A DNA stretch of 64,000 nucleotides from Bombiscardovia asteroides_K. GTDB taxonomy: Bacteria; Actinomycetota; Actinomycetes; Actinomycetales; Bifidobacteriaceae. Each line of letters begins with the position of its first letter. Position 1 is the first letter of the stretch. The translations under genes and the position numbers were made by a program. Where the stretch lies: contig NZ_CP181447.1 in the NCBI RefSeq assembly GCF_048001765.1, positions 1,736,001 to 1,800,000 on the forward strand, written 5' to 3'. Shown piece by piece: positions 17,261 to 25,959 of this stretch. The notes beneath the pieces were generated by a model. It did not search any database. It was not told where the DNA came from and saw only the letters and a list, made by a program, of their open reading frames with translations.

Positions 17261-17914
17261 TCAGGCTCCCTTCACTGCCGAACGGACCAGGACGATGGCG
17301 CCGCGGGGCCCGGGCAGGGCACCCTTGATGGCGATGACGCCCTTCTCGGCATCTGCGGAGACGATGGTCAGATTCTGGACGGTCGAGGTGTCGTGACCCA
17401 TGCGGCCGGCCATCCGCTTGCCCTTGAGGATGCGGCTGGGCGTTGCGCAGGCGCCCACTGAGCCGGGACGACGCTCGTTCTTGTGCGAGCCGTGGGTGCG
17501 GCGGTAGGACTTGAAGCCCCAGCGCTTGATGGTGCCGGCAAAGCCCTTGCCCTTGGTGGTGCCGGTCACGTCGACCTCGCTGCCCTCGGGCAGCAGGTCC
17601 AGGCCCAGCTCCTGGCCGGGCTGATAGCTGTCGGCATCGGCGGTGCGGACCTCGACCAGGTGGCGACGCGGGGTCACTCCGGCCTTGGCGAAGTGACCAG
17701 CCAGCGGCTTGGTCACCTTGGTGGGGTCGATCTGCCCGTAGCCGATCTGGATGGCCTGGTAGCCGTCCTTCTCCTGGTTCTTGACCGCGGTCACCACGTT
17801 GGTGGACACGTCCACCAGGGTCACCGGGACGAAGAAGCCGTTCTCGTCCCAGACCTGGGACATGCCCAGCTTGCGGCCCAGGAGAGCCTTGCGGTTCCTC
17901 TGCTCTTCAGCCAT
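17261..17914 (-). CDS. rplC: Ribosomal protein L3
   Basis: 217 aa from the ATG at 17912-17914 (MAEEQRNRKALLGRKLGMSQ), which has GGAGGAGG seven bases upstream. A longer frame to 17947 was rejected because it covers that site. The signature GFAGTIKRWGFKSYRRTHGS and the PGSVG loop are present. 16 nt after rpsJ. Confidence 0.97.
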   Translation of the reverse strand: MAEEQRNRKALLGRKLGMSQVWDENGFFVPVTLVDVSTNVVTAVKNQEKDGYQAIQIGYGQIDPTKVTKPLAGHFAKAGVTPRRHLVEVRTADADSYQPGQELGLDLLPEGSEVDVTGTTKGKGFAGTIKRWGFKSYRRTHGSHKNERRPGSVGACATPSRILKGKRMAGRMGHDTSTVQNLTIVSADAEKGVIAIKGALPGPRGAIVLVRSAVKGA

Positions 17915-17930
17915 GCGGTTTCCTCCTCCC

Positions 17931-18239
17931 CTACAGCTTGATCTCAATGTTGACGTCCGCCGGCAGATCGATGTGCATCAGCGAATCCACAGCCTTGGGC
18001 GTGGGATCCACGATGTCGATCAGACGCTTGTGAGTGCGCATCTCGAAGTGCTCGCGGGAGTCCTTGTACTTATGAGGAGAACGGATGACGACATACACGT
18101 TCTTCTCAGTCGGCAGCGGAACGGGGCCAACCACAGTTGCGCCCGCGTTCGTCACCGTCTCGACGATCTTCTTCGCCGATTGGTCGATGACCTCATGGTC
18201 ATAGGACTTTAGCCTGATGCGGATTTTCTGTCCCGCCAT
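17931..18239 (-). CDS. rpsJ: Ribosomal protein S10 (NusE)
   Basis: 102 aa, first gene of the S10 operon. Starts MAGQKIRIRLKSYDHEVID and contains VVGPVPLPTEKNVYVVIRSP. Also acts as NusE in transcription antitermination. Preceded by AAAGGGCGG. The 285-nt leader back to adhE should hold the operon promoter, but no convincing -35/-10 pair stood out. Confidence 0.98.
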   Translation of the reverse strand: MAGQKIRIRLKSYDHEVIDQSAKKIVETVTNAGATVVGPVPLPTEKNVYVVIRSPHKYKDSREHFEMRTHKRLIDIVDPTPKAVDSLMHIDLPADVNIEIKL

Positions 18240-18451
18240 TGCCGTCCGCCCTTTCTAGCGATCTATAAACTGATTACCCAGTCTGTTTCGAGGGCACGGA
18301 ACGACAGCCACAGGAGACATTCCTCCCGACAGGCCTCAGCCGGATCCATGCGCAGCCCTGGAGAATCCCGTGGGGATGGGACTCCTCGCTGCACCCGCTA
18401 TTGTGATTGACAAAATGCGAGCCCAAAACAGGCAACTTTCTTATTAAAGCA

Positions 18452-18507
18452 CGAGGGTTCCCCTAGAAGAATCCGGGCGTGTCGCGCCGCTTCCAGGTGA
18501 ACCCTCG
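18452..18507 (-). terminator. Possible long-stem terminator after adhE
   Basis: CGAGGGTTC and GAACCCTCG (18499-18507 with 18452-18460) form a 9-bp stem. The 38-nt loop contains GGCG/CGCC arms that can form an inner hairpin, and TGCTTTAAT follows. Located about 20 nt after the adhE stop. Confidence 0.4.
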
Positions 18508-18524
18508 GTTCAATTCTGGCCTCG

Positions 18525-21290
18525 TCAGGCCCCTTGTGAGGCCTCCTGGACCACATCCTCGCCCTGGCGGGCAACCCTCATCCGGTGGCCCTCCTCCTGG
18601 CTGACCCCATAGTAGGCGGCCACGGCGATGTCCTTCATGTCCTCAATCAGCGGAATGCGCGGGTTGGCCGGCGTGCACTGGTCCTCATAGGCTCGCATGC
18701 CGATCTGATCCAGGGACTGCCAGTAGAGGTCCTCGTCCACTCCGGCCGCCTGGAAGGAGTCATCCATGCCCAGGCGCTCGTCCCTGTAGGATTCCACAGC
18801 ACGGGCCAAGAGCTCCACACCCTCCTCGGGAGTAGCGGATTCGATGCCCAGTACGTGCGCCATCTCCCGGTAGTGCTCCGGGGCCACATACTCGCTGTAC
18901 TTGGGCCAGCTGGTCGGCTCGTCCGGAATCCGTCCATTGTAGCGGATCACATAGGGCAGGAGGATGGAGTTGGCGCGCCCATGGGCCACATGGCAGAGGG
19001 CTCCGATGGTATGCGCCATGCCGTGGCACATGCCAAGGAAAGCAGAACCGAAGGCCATGCCCGCCATGGTCGCCGCATTATGCATCTTCTCCTGGGCGCG
19101 CACCTTGGCCTCGCCGCCGGCAGTGCCTACGGCAGGCTCCAGGTTGTCCCAGATCAGCTTGGCCGCATGCAGGGCCATGGCGTCGGTGTAGTCATTGGCA
19201 TAGACGGAAACAAAAGCCTCCATGCAGTGGGTCAGGGCATCGAAGCCCGAGTCGCAGGCCAGCTGCTTGGGCTGGGAGCGGGCCAGAACCGGATCGACGA
19301 TGGCCACGCTGGGGGTCAGGGCGTAGTCGGTGATGGGGTACTTGTATCCGGTCTTATGATCGGTGATGACCGCGAATGGGGTGACCTCCGAACCCGTGCC
19401 CGAGGATGTGGGGATGCAGACCAGCCTGGCTTTGGTGCCCAGGGGCGGAATCTTGAAGGCCCGCTTGCGGATGTCGAAGAACTTCTCCCGAACATCGGCA
19501 AAGGAGATCTCCGGGTGCTCATAGAGCAGCCACATGATCTTGGCCGCGTCCATGGGGCTCCCTCCGCCCACGGCGATGATGGTGTCGGGACCGAACTCAT
19601 GGCGCATCATGGCCGCACCGCGCTCCACCGTCTCCACGCTGGGCTCCGGTTCCACGTAGTCGATGATGCGGAAGGTGACCGGCTCGGGCCGGGCCCGCAG
19701 CTGATCGATGATCTTGTCGACAATCCCCAGCTGCTCCATGACCTTGTCACAGACGATGACGGCCCGGCGGATGCCGAACATGTCGCGCAGGTAGCGGATT
19801 GAGTTGGGCTCGAAGTAGGTCTTGGGGGGCACCTTGAACCATTGCATGTTGTTGTTCCTCCGCGCGATCCGCTTGATGTTGATCAGATTGACCGCCTGGA
19901 CGTTGCCTGACACCGAATTGCCGCCATAGGAGCCGCAGCCCAGGGTCAGGGAGGGAGCGATGGCATTGTAGATGTCGCCGATGCCACCCAGGGAGCTGGG
20001 CTGGTTCCAAACAATCCGGCAGGCGTGCATGCGTTGGCCGTACTCGCGTACCAGCCTCTCGTCATCGGTATGGATGGCGGCTGTGTGCCCGGCGCCGTAG
20101 CGCAGCATCTGCTCACAGAGGGTGAAGCCCTCCTCCTTGTTGCCGGCCTTGAGCACAGCCTGAACCGGAGCCAGCTTCTCCAAGGTCAGGGGTTCCATAG
20201 GGCCGACCTGGTCGCATTGGGCAGCCAGGATGGTCACATCCTCAGGTATCTCGAAGCCGGCGTGACGGGCGATGAACTGGGGGGACTTGCCCGGAACCTC
20301 GGAGTTGAGTTTAGGAGCTGGTGCATCGGCGCCGGCATGGGCCCGCACGCCGAACATGTATTCCTCCAGCTTGGCCTTCTCCTCGGGGTTGACGAAGTAA
20401 GCCTTGCGCCGCTTCATCTCCTGGATTACCCGGTCATAGACATCCTGATGGGCGATGACGGCCTGCTCTGTAGCGCAGATCATGCCGTAGTCAAAATGCT
20501 TGGACAGGATCAGGTCGTTGACTGCCCGGGGGACGTTGACCCTGCGGTCCACATAGGCCGGGGCATTGCCGGCTCCTACACCCAGGGCCGGTTTGCCCGA
20601 GGAGTAGGCGGCCTTGACCATGCCAGTGCCGCCGGTGGCCAGAATGGTGGCCACGCCGGGGTGCTGCATGAGGGCGCCGGTAGCCTCGACCGAGGGGTGC
20701 TCAATCCATTGGATGCAATCCTTTGGAGCACCTGCTTCGATGGCTGCGTCGCGGACGATCCGGGCCGCCTCCACCGAGCAGCGCTGGGCGTAAGGGTGGA
20801 ATCCGAAGACGATGGGACAGCGGGTCTTCAGGGCCAGCAACGACTTGAAAATGGCAGTCGAGGTAGGGTTGGTCACCGGGGTCACACCGGCCACGACTCC
20901 CACCGGCTCGGCCACCTCGATGATGCCGTCCACGTCGTTCTCGCTTATGATGCCCACGGTGCGCTGCCTGGCCAGGTAGTTGGTCACGTGCTCGCAGGCG
21001 AAGATGTTCTTGGTGGCCTTGTCTTCCACCAGGCCGCGTCCGGTCTCTTCCACGGCCATCTGAGCCAGGGACAGATGCTTGTTCAGGGCCGCGATCGAGG
21101 CCTTGGCCACGATCCGATCCACCTGTTCCTGGTTGAGCTCCTCAAAGGCGCGTAAGGCCGACTGCGCGCGGACGACCAGAGCATCCACCTCCATGCGAGC
21201 CGGCTCACTGCCGTCGACCTGGCAGCATCCCCTGCCACCTGACGACTCCTCCACTTGATGCTCATGCTTTTGCTTCTGCGTTCCAGCCAA
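18525..21290 (-). CDS. adhE: Bifunctional acetaldehyde-CoA/alcohol dehydrogenase AdhE
   Basis: Converts acetyl-CoA through acetaldehyde to ethanol, oxidising two NADH; forms spirosomes in the cytoplasm. The N-terminal aldehyde dehydrogenase half has the nucleophilic Cys in DYGMICATEQ (about residue 272). The C-terminal half is an iron alcohol dehydrogenase with GGGSPMDAAK, the metal-site segments SGFDALTHCMEAF and MCHGMAHTIGA, and HGRANSILLP. I chose the TTG at 21288-21290 because a perfect AGGAGGG precedes it by 8-9 nt. An ATG at 21306-21308 lies inside that Shine-Dalgarno block and has no good site of its own. In the bifid shunt this enzyme balances redox. A Rex-like operator lies upstream. 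Confidence 0.95.
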   Translation of the reverse strand: MAGTQKQKHEHQVEESSGGRGCCQVDGSEPARMEVDALVVRAQSALRAFEELNQEQVDRIVAKASIAALNKHLSLAQMAVEETGRGLVEDKATKNIFACEHVTNYLARQRTVGIISENDVDGIIEVAEPVGVVAGVTPVTNPTSTAIFKSLLALKTRCPIVFGFHPYAQRCSVEAARIVRDAAIEAGAPKDCIQWIEHPSVEATGALMQHPGVATILATGGTGMVKAAYSSGKPALGVGAGNAPAYVDRRVNVPRAVNDLILSKHFDYGMICATEQAVIAHQDVYDRVIQEMKRRKAYFVNPEEKAKLEEYMFGVRAHAGADAPAPKLNSEVPGKSPQFIARHAGFEIPEDVTILAAQCDQVGPMEPLTLEKLAPVQAVLKAGNKEEGFTLCEQMLRYGAGHTAAIHTDDERLVREYGQRMHACRIVWNQPSSLGGIGDIYNAIAPSLTLGCGSYGGNSVSGNVQAVNLINIKRIARRNNNMQWFKVPPKTYFEPNSIRYLRDMFGIRRAVIVCDKVMEQLGIVDKIIDQLRARPEPVTFRIIDYVEPEPSVETVERGAAMMRHEFGPDTIIAVGGGSPMDAAKIMWLLYEHPEISFADVREKFFDIRKRAFKIPPLGTKARLVCIPTSSGTGSEVTPFAVITDHKTGYKYPITDYALTPSVAIVDPVLARSQPKQLACDSGFDALTHCMEAFVSVYANDYTDAMALHAAKLIWDNLEPAVGTAGGEAKVRAQEKMHNAATMAGMAFGSAFLGMCHGMAHTIGALCHVAHGRANSILLPYVIRYNGRIPDEPTSWPKYSEYVAPEHYREMAHVLGIESATPEEGVELLARAVESYRDERLGMDDSFQAAGVDEDLYWQSLDQIGMRAYEDQCTPANPRIPLIEDMKDIAVAAYYGVSQEEGHRMRVARQGEDVVQEASQGA

Positions 21291-21388
21291 GATATCGGCC
21301 CTCCTCATGTTCCGCGAATGCCGTTAAGGGCCAGCAGAAGGTCTCAGCAGTCTCAAGACCGTGCCCGTCCATAAAAGCATCCGTCATA

Positions 21389-21413
21389 ACGTGACGAAAG
21401 TCACAATATAGAC
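21389..21413 (-). promoter_or_regulatory. Rex-like operator overlapping the adhE promoter
   Basis: On the minus strand TTGTGA-CTTTCG-TCACGT (21406-21389) matches the Rex pattern TTGTGA-N6-TCACAA except for the last two bases; GTGAC/GTCAC is a perfect inverted repeat. TATATT (21413-21408) directly upstream could be the -10. NADH-responsive Rex control of adhE is well known in Gram-positives; here it is inferred from the site. Confidence 0.55.
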
Positions 21414-21565
21414 CCGAGGGGGCACCATTGAGCCCCAGGATGAGCGAACGTTCACTTGAAGCGTGTCGTGTGGGAATTCGTGGTTTTTCTGGTCATTTTC
21501 CGCACCGCAACGTGCGCTTTGTCGTTCGCTTGGGACTTGGCCGTCCAAGCGTGAATCCGGGCATG

Positions 21566-21599
21566 AAAAATCCCCAAGGTCCGTGAGAACCTCGGGGAT
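21566..21599 (-). terminator. Terminator after rpsI
   Basis: Stem ATCCCC/GGGGAT (21594-21599 with 21570-21575), extended by AGG/CCT, followed by TTTTT on the minus strand. Confidence 0.9.
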
Positions 21600-21616
21600 A
21601 AAGGAAACTGCGAACG

Positions 21617-22108
21617 TCAGCGCTTGGAGAACTGCGGTGCGCGACGAGCCTTGTGCAGACCGGCCTTCTTGCGCTCCACCACGCGGGCATCACGGGTCAG
21701 GAACCCGGCCTTCTTCAGGGCAGGACGGTTGGCGTCACGGTCGATGGCGTTCAGGGCGCGTGCGACGCCCAGGCGGACTGCGCCGGCCTGGCCGGTCACA
21801 CCGCCGCCCTCGACGCGCACAACCACGTCGAACTTGTTCTCGAGCTTGAGCAGCACGATGGGCGAGTTGACCTCGCGCTGATGCAACTTGCTGGGGAAGT
21901 ACTCCTCCAGGGTGTGCCCGTTGATGCTCCACTTGCCGGAACCGGGAATCAGACGGACGCGGGCGACTGCCTCCTTGCGGCGGCCGGTGCCATAACCCGG
22001 CTCGATGGCGGAGGTGCCGGTGCCTGCACCGGCGTTGGTCTCGGAAGTGTAGGAAGCGCTGGTCTCCTCGGCCTCAAGAACCGCGGAGCTGTTGTTGTTG
22101 TCAGCCAT
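21617..22108 (-). CDS. rpsI: Ribosomal protein S9
   Basis: 163 aa; the conserved domain starts near residue 38 with YGTGRRKEAVARVRLIPGSG, and the C-terminal tail RRAPQFSKR reaches the P site. The first 37 residues are an acidic Ser/Thr/Ala-rich extension typical of bifidobacterial S9. Cotranscribed 20 nt after rplM. Confidence 0.97.
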   Translation of the reverse strand: MADNNNSSAVLEAEETSASYTSETNAGAGTGTSAIEPGYGTGRRKEAVARVRLIPGSGKWSINGHTLEEYFPSKLHQREVNSPIVLLKLENKFDVVVRVEGGGVTGQAGAVRLGVARALNAIDRDANRPALKKAGFLTRDARVVERKKAGLHKARRAPQFSKR

Positions 22109-22128
22109 AGTGATTATCTCCTCTGGTC

Positions 22129-22578
22129 CTACTTGGCCTGCTGGGCGACCTGATGGATCTTGTACTCAATGGGCTGCTGAGAGGTGTGAGGATGCTCCTC
22201 GCCTGCGAACACCCGCAGCCTGGTCAGCTGGACCTTGGCCAGCTTGTTCTTGGGCAGCATGCCCTTTACTGCCGTCATGACGATGCGCTCGGGGTTGTGC
22301 TCCATCAACTGCCCGTAGGAGTCGCGACGCAGACCGCCAGGACGGCCGGAGTGAGTGTAGAGCACCTTGTCGGTCTTGTTGCCCGTCAGCACCATCTTGG
22401 AAGCGTTGATGACGATAACGTTGTTGCCTGAGTCAGCGTAGGGCGCATAGGTGGGCTTGTTCTTGCCGCGCAGCAGATCGGCCACCTGGGCTGCCAGACG
22501 CCCCAGCACCACACCGGAAGCGTCGACGATATACCAGTCATGTGTCAGATCGGCTGGTTTCGGGGTGAAAGTCTTCAC
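22129..22578 (-). CDS. rplM: Ribosomal protein L13
   Basis: 149 aa; MKTFTPKPADLTHDWYIVD start, and KMVLTGNKTDKVLYTHSGRP and MLPKNKLAKVQLTRLRVFAG motifs. The start codon is GTG (22576-22578) with AAGG seven bases upstream. First gene of the rplM-rpsI operon, with a strong promoter at 22734-22761. Confidence 0.97.
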   Translation of the reverse strand: MKTFTPKPADLTHDWYIVDASGVVLGRLAAQVADLLRGKNKPTYAPYADSGNNVIVINASKMVLTGNKTDKVLYTHSGRPGGLRRDSYGQLMEHNPERIVMTAVKGMLPKNKLAKVQLTRLRVFAGEEHPHTSQQPIEYKIHQVAQQAK

Positions 22579-22733
22579 GATTCAACCTTTTCCTTGCATT
22601 GTGTTTCGGGCTCTCCGCGCCGCATGCTGCCATGCTGGCCGAAAGCCATGTATTCCGTGGGCTCCCTGAAAGTCCTAGACGGCGAGTGGGAAAAGCGCTT
22701 TGAGGACCCCTTAGGGAAACACAACAATCCATT

Positions 22734-22761
22734 ATTATAACGCCTGAGTGCCGTTCGTCAA
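22734..22761 (-). promoter_or_regulatory. Sigma-A type promoter of rplM-rpsI
   Basis: -35 TTGACG (22761-22756), 16-nt spacer, -10 TATAAT (22739-22734), reading on the minus strand. This is the best consensus promoter in the window, with a leader of about 150 nt before the rplM GTG. Confidence 0.8.
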
Positions 22762-22781
22762 AATTCGCGTCGGACCCAGTC

Positions 22782-23414
22782 TCAGCGGGAGGCCGCTGCC
22801 CTTGCCACCTGCCCGTCCGGGTCCTCGCGAAGGGCATCAAGGGTTGCCTGCCCGGTGTTGGGATTCAGGGCCACGGCCCGGCGCACCATAGCGGCCAGCA
22901 CACGAGGGGCATTCTGTTCATTGCGAGTGCCCAGAGCTCCCAGAAAGTCCAGGGTGTCAGCATCGGTACGCTCGTCCTGGGCACCTTCCAGGCGCATCTT
23001 CCAGGAGGTCATGGGGTTGGTCAACGCAGCAGCCCTGACTCCGGCATCCTCGTCCTTGGTGAGCAGACCAGCCAGCCAGTTCTTGTCGTCCTTGTTGGCA
23101 GCCACCGCCCGACGGACCTCCGGGCTGGAATCCTGGGAGAGCTTGACCAGGATGTTGGGGAAGGGCATGGTCTGCGCCAGGTAGATCCTGTCCTCCACCG
23201 GCGTGTGCTCGTTGCCGGCCACGGCCTCCAACAATGCCGTGAAGCGGGAGAAGGCGGCCTGGTCGGACCTGTCGGGCAGGGGGCTGCGGGCGAATTCGTG
23301 CAGCTCGGCCGTATCCGTAGAGTGCCTGAGCCTTTCGTAGAAGACGGTCAGGGCCTCGTGGGGCTTGCCGGCTGACGGTGATTCGGTTTCCGGTTGGTCC
23401 TGGGGATTGGTCAT
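22782..23414 (-). CDS. HEAT/variant-leucine-rich-repeat-like protein
   Basis: 210 aa, soluble and acidic, no signal peptide. The region from about residue 70 holds degenerate helical repeats such as LVKLSQDSSPEVRRAVAANK, LLTKDEDAGVRAAALTNP and ALREDPDGQVARAAAS. The pattern D-x-(S/A)-x-(E/G)-V-R-x-A-(V/A)-A recurs and suggests an alpha-solenoid for protein-protein contact. A Pro/Glu/Ser-rich N-terminal 20 residues is probably disordered. Function unknown. The rplM promoter lies directly downstream of its stop, so it is a separate unit. Confidence 0.75.
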   Translation of the reverse strand: MTNPQDQPETESPSAGKPHEALTVFYERLRHSTDTAELHEFARSPLPDRSDQAAFSRFTALLEAVAGNEHTPVEDRIYLAQTMPFPNILVKLSQDSSPEVRRAVAANKDDKNWLAGLLTKDEDAGVRAAALTNPMTSWKMRLEGAQDERTDADTLDFLGALGTRNEQNAPRVLAAMVRRAVALNPNTGQATLDALREDPDGQVARAAASR

Positions 23415-23522
23415 GCGGCCAGCTTAGGTCGTCTCCTTGATAACAGACTCGACCCGGCAACCCCTCTAGCATGGAGATAGCGCGGGAATCGAGGAGACGA
23501 TAGGCATAGGAGGCAAGCCAAT

Positions 23523-24188
23523 TTGCTCACCATACTGGATACGCCGCAGAAACCAGCCACAGGCTCTCTGACCGAGCGGAAGTCCGAGTTCATCGGCCAG
23601 GCCTGCCATGTGGAGGACCAGGAGGCGGCTATGGCCTTCGTCCAGGAGGTCCGCTTACAGCACCCCAAGGCCCGGCATGTCTGCCACTGCGCAATCTGGG
23701 GACCCGAGGGCCGCACCAGCGAACGCATGAGCGATGACGGGGAGCCCTCGGGAACGGCCGGCAAGCCCATACTCGAGGTCATGCGTCGGCAGGGACTGAC
23801 CGACTGCGTCCTGACTGTGACCCGATACTTCGGAGGGATCCTTCTTGGATCGGGAGGATTGATCCGGGCTTATTCCTCGGCAGCCTCCCTGGCGCTCAAG
23901 GCGGCGAAATCGGCACGCGTACTCCCGACGCAGCGCTTCACGATCACTGTGGACTATCCAGAGTACGACTCCCTCCGCCGCCTGATCCGCAACTCCGGGG
24001 GCCACGTGGAGACCGAGGACTTCACCGATAGGGTCCGATTGACCTACGACCTGGAGCCCACAGCGGTGCAAGCCTTTGATGGTCGGCTGGATGACCTTCT
24101 GCAGGGCCGGGCCCAGCCCACTGCACTGGGTGAAGGCCAGAAGCTGATTCCTCTGTCTCAGGACAAGGCTTCGTCTGCCTCACGATAA
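23523..24188 (+). CDS. YigZ/IMPACT family protein
   Basis: 221 aa. Shows the UPF0029 N-terminal signatures ERKSEFIGQ, RHVCHCAIWG, SDDGEPSGTAGKPIL and VTRYFGGILLGSGGLIRAY, and a C-terminal ferredoxin-like domain. The eukaryotic relative IMPACT modulates translation stress signalling; the bacterial role is not settled. The TTG start at 23523 is supported by AGGAGG nine bases upstream. Divergent from the repeat protein across 108 nt. Confidence 0.88.
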   Translation: MLTILDTPQKPATGSLTERKSEFIGQACHVEDQEAAMAFVQEVRLQHPKARHVCHCAIWGPEGRTSERMSDDGEPSGTAGKPILEVMRRQGLTDCVLTVTRYFGGILLGSGGLIRAYSSAASLALKAAKSARVLPTQRFTITVDYPEYDSLRRLIRNSGGHVETEDFTDRVRLTYDLEPTAVQAFDGRLDDLLQGRAQPTALGEGQKLIPLSQDKASSASR

Positions 24189-24324
24189 TCAATGCGAGCC
24201 ATATAGCCATTATCCGGCTGTGGTCCACTCTGCCAGACAGGCCAGGCCAAGCACTGCCGCTCCTCCGCCGTGCAGGCTAGGACCCTGCCAGGCCGTGACC
24301 TAGGGGAAAAATATAAAACCATTA

Positions 24325-24369
24325 GAAAAAATAAGACCGGCAATCGTGCAAAATCGACAATCACCGGTC
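24325..24369 (-). terminator. Terminator of the tRNA-Ser gene
   Basis: GACCGG/CCGGTC outer stem (24364-24369 with 24335-24340), extended by imperfect pairing, and followed on the minus strand by TTATTTTTT. It starts 7 nt after the tRNA. Confidence 0.9.
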
Positions 24370-24375
24370 ATCAGG

Positions 24376-24462
24376 CGGAGACGAGGAGATTCGAACTCCT
24401 GGACCGCTTGCGCAGTCAACACCTTAGCAGGGTGCCCCTTTCGGCCACTCAGGCACGTCTCC
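24376..24462 (-). tRNA. tRNA-Ser(GCT)
   Basis: Class II tRNA with acceptor stem GGAGACG/CGTCTCC, anticodon arm CACC-CTGCTAA-GGTG giving anticodon GCT (AGC/AGU codons), a long variable arm and T-arm CAGGAGTTCGAATCTCCT. CCA is not encoded. Confidence 0.97.
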
Positions 24463-24687
24463 ATGCAGGCTCCCGAGCCAGGACCTTAGCCCCAGAGTTT
24501 CGAGAACAAAACAATAGAATACCATGATTGACCGACCTGACTCGCCGGGGCGGCTGAAAGCAGCGGGCAGGGAACGGATTCGTTTATTTTCATGGACTAA
24601 AACCATAAAAGTGAATCTTTTCCAAGAATTTACGTTTGAGAATAATTTATCGCATTTTCCTCCGGGACCTCCTCCTATCATGGAGCT

Positions 24688-25959
24688 ATGAGTACCGCAC
24701 CAAGGCTTGCAGCCGCCAAGAAGGACTGGGGACATGACGAGACCGGTTGCACGGTACTGCACATTGATATGGATGCCTTCTACGCCTCCTGCGAAGTCGC
24801 TCGACACCCGCAATTGCAAGGCCGGCCAGTCATCATCGGCACCGGGCGGCGTTCGGTGGTCTCCGCGGCCAGCTACGAGGCCAGGGCCTTCGGCATCAAC
24901 TCGGCCATGCCCCTGGCGCGTGCCAGGCGACTGTGCCCCCAAGGGGTCTTCCTTCCGGTTGACATGACCTATTACCGGAGCATCTCACAACGGATATTTG
25001 ATACGGTTTTCTCACGAATCACCGATCAGATCGAGCAGGTCTCGGTAGACGAGTGCTACATGGACGTGTCCGGGGCGCTCATGCGCTGGGGCATGCCCAC
25101 AGCCATCGCCCGGTGGATCCGAGCCAGCGTGGCCCGCCAGTTCCACGTGACCTGCTCGGTGGGCATCGCCACCAACAAGCTTGTGGCCAAGATGGCCTCC
25201 ACCAACGCCAAACCCGACGGTATGCTGCTGATTCCCAAGGCCCGCCAGGCCGAGTTCGTCCAGCTGATGCCCCTGCGCGGCATTCCCGGCATCGGACCGG
25301 CCCTGGAGAAGCGGCTGAACGCCTGGGCCATCAAGGATGTGGCCGACCTGGCCACCATGAGCGAGCGAGATCTGACCCGGGCCACAGGCTCAACCGTGAC
25401 AGCCAGGAAGTTGGCACAGGCCTCCCACGGCTTGGACGACGATCCGGTCCAGCCGCGAGCGCCAGAGAAGTCCCTGGGCGCGGAACGCACCTTCCTGCAC
25501 GACACCACCAGCATGAAACAGGTCTGCGACCTCCTGCGCGCCTGCAGCAACGAGGTGGCCACCGGACTGCGATCACACGACCTGATCGCACGGACCATCA
25601 CCGTCAAACTGCGCTTCGACGATCTGCGCTATATGACCAAGGCCCACACCCTGGAAACCCCGGTCAACTCAGCCAACCGGATCTATCCGCAAGCGGTCGG
25701 TCTGCTCAAGGCCATGCTAGGGCTGCCCGATGGTGTGCCCATGGATACACCCCTGCCCAGGCTGATCCGTCTGGCTGGTGTCAGCGCGTCCGGTCTGAGC
25801 CGGGTGGAGGACACTCCCATCCAGCCTTCCTTGGACGACATCATCCACGAGAGCAAACGTCGCACCGGCAGCGAGGCCCAGCGCCTGGACCAGGCAGAGG
25901 CCACCATGGACTCCATCAGGAGCCGCTACGGCAAGGGCTCAGTCAGCATGGGCCTCTAA
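24688..25959 (+). CDS. dinB: DNA polymerase IV (Y-family)
   Basis: Error-prone translesion polymerase, 423 aa. Catalytic motifs HIDMDAFYASCE (about residues 27-38) and EQVSVDECYMDVSG (about 113-126) supply the metal-binding acidic residues. The steric region, little-finger domain and a short C-terminal tail follow. I could not find a beta-clamp motif at the extreme C-terminus. The start ATG has only GGAG two bases upstream. No actinobacterial LexA box was recognised in front. Converges with dapC, overlapping it by 4 nt. Confidence 0.95.
   Translation: MSTAPRLAAAKKDWGHDETGCTVLHIDMDAFYASCEVARHPQLQGRPVIIGTGRRSVVSAASYEARAFGINSAMPLARARRLCPQGVFLPVDMTYYRSISQRIFDTVFSRITDQIEQVSVDECYMDVSGALMRWGMPTAIARWIRASVARQFHVTCSVGIATNKLVAKMASTNAKPDGMLLIPKARQAEFVQLMPLRGIPGIGPALEKRLNAWAIKDVADLATMSERDLTRATGSTVTARKLAQASHGLDDDPVQPRAPEKSLGAERTFLHDTTSMKQVCDLLRACSNEVATGLRSHDLIARTITVKLRFDDLRYMTKAHTLETPVNSANRIYPQAVGLLKAMLGLPDGVPMDTPLPRLIRLAGVSASGLSRVEDTPIQPSLDDIIHESKRRTGSEAQRLDQAEATMDSIRSRYGKGSVSMGL

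Noticed and set aside
18585..21155. Plus-strand frames of 405 and 376 aa
   Set aside because: Antisense shadows of adhE without signatures of their own.
24463..24687. SOS (LexA) box before dinB
   Set aside because: No CGAAC-N4-GTTCG-like site was found in the region.
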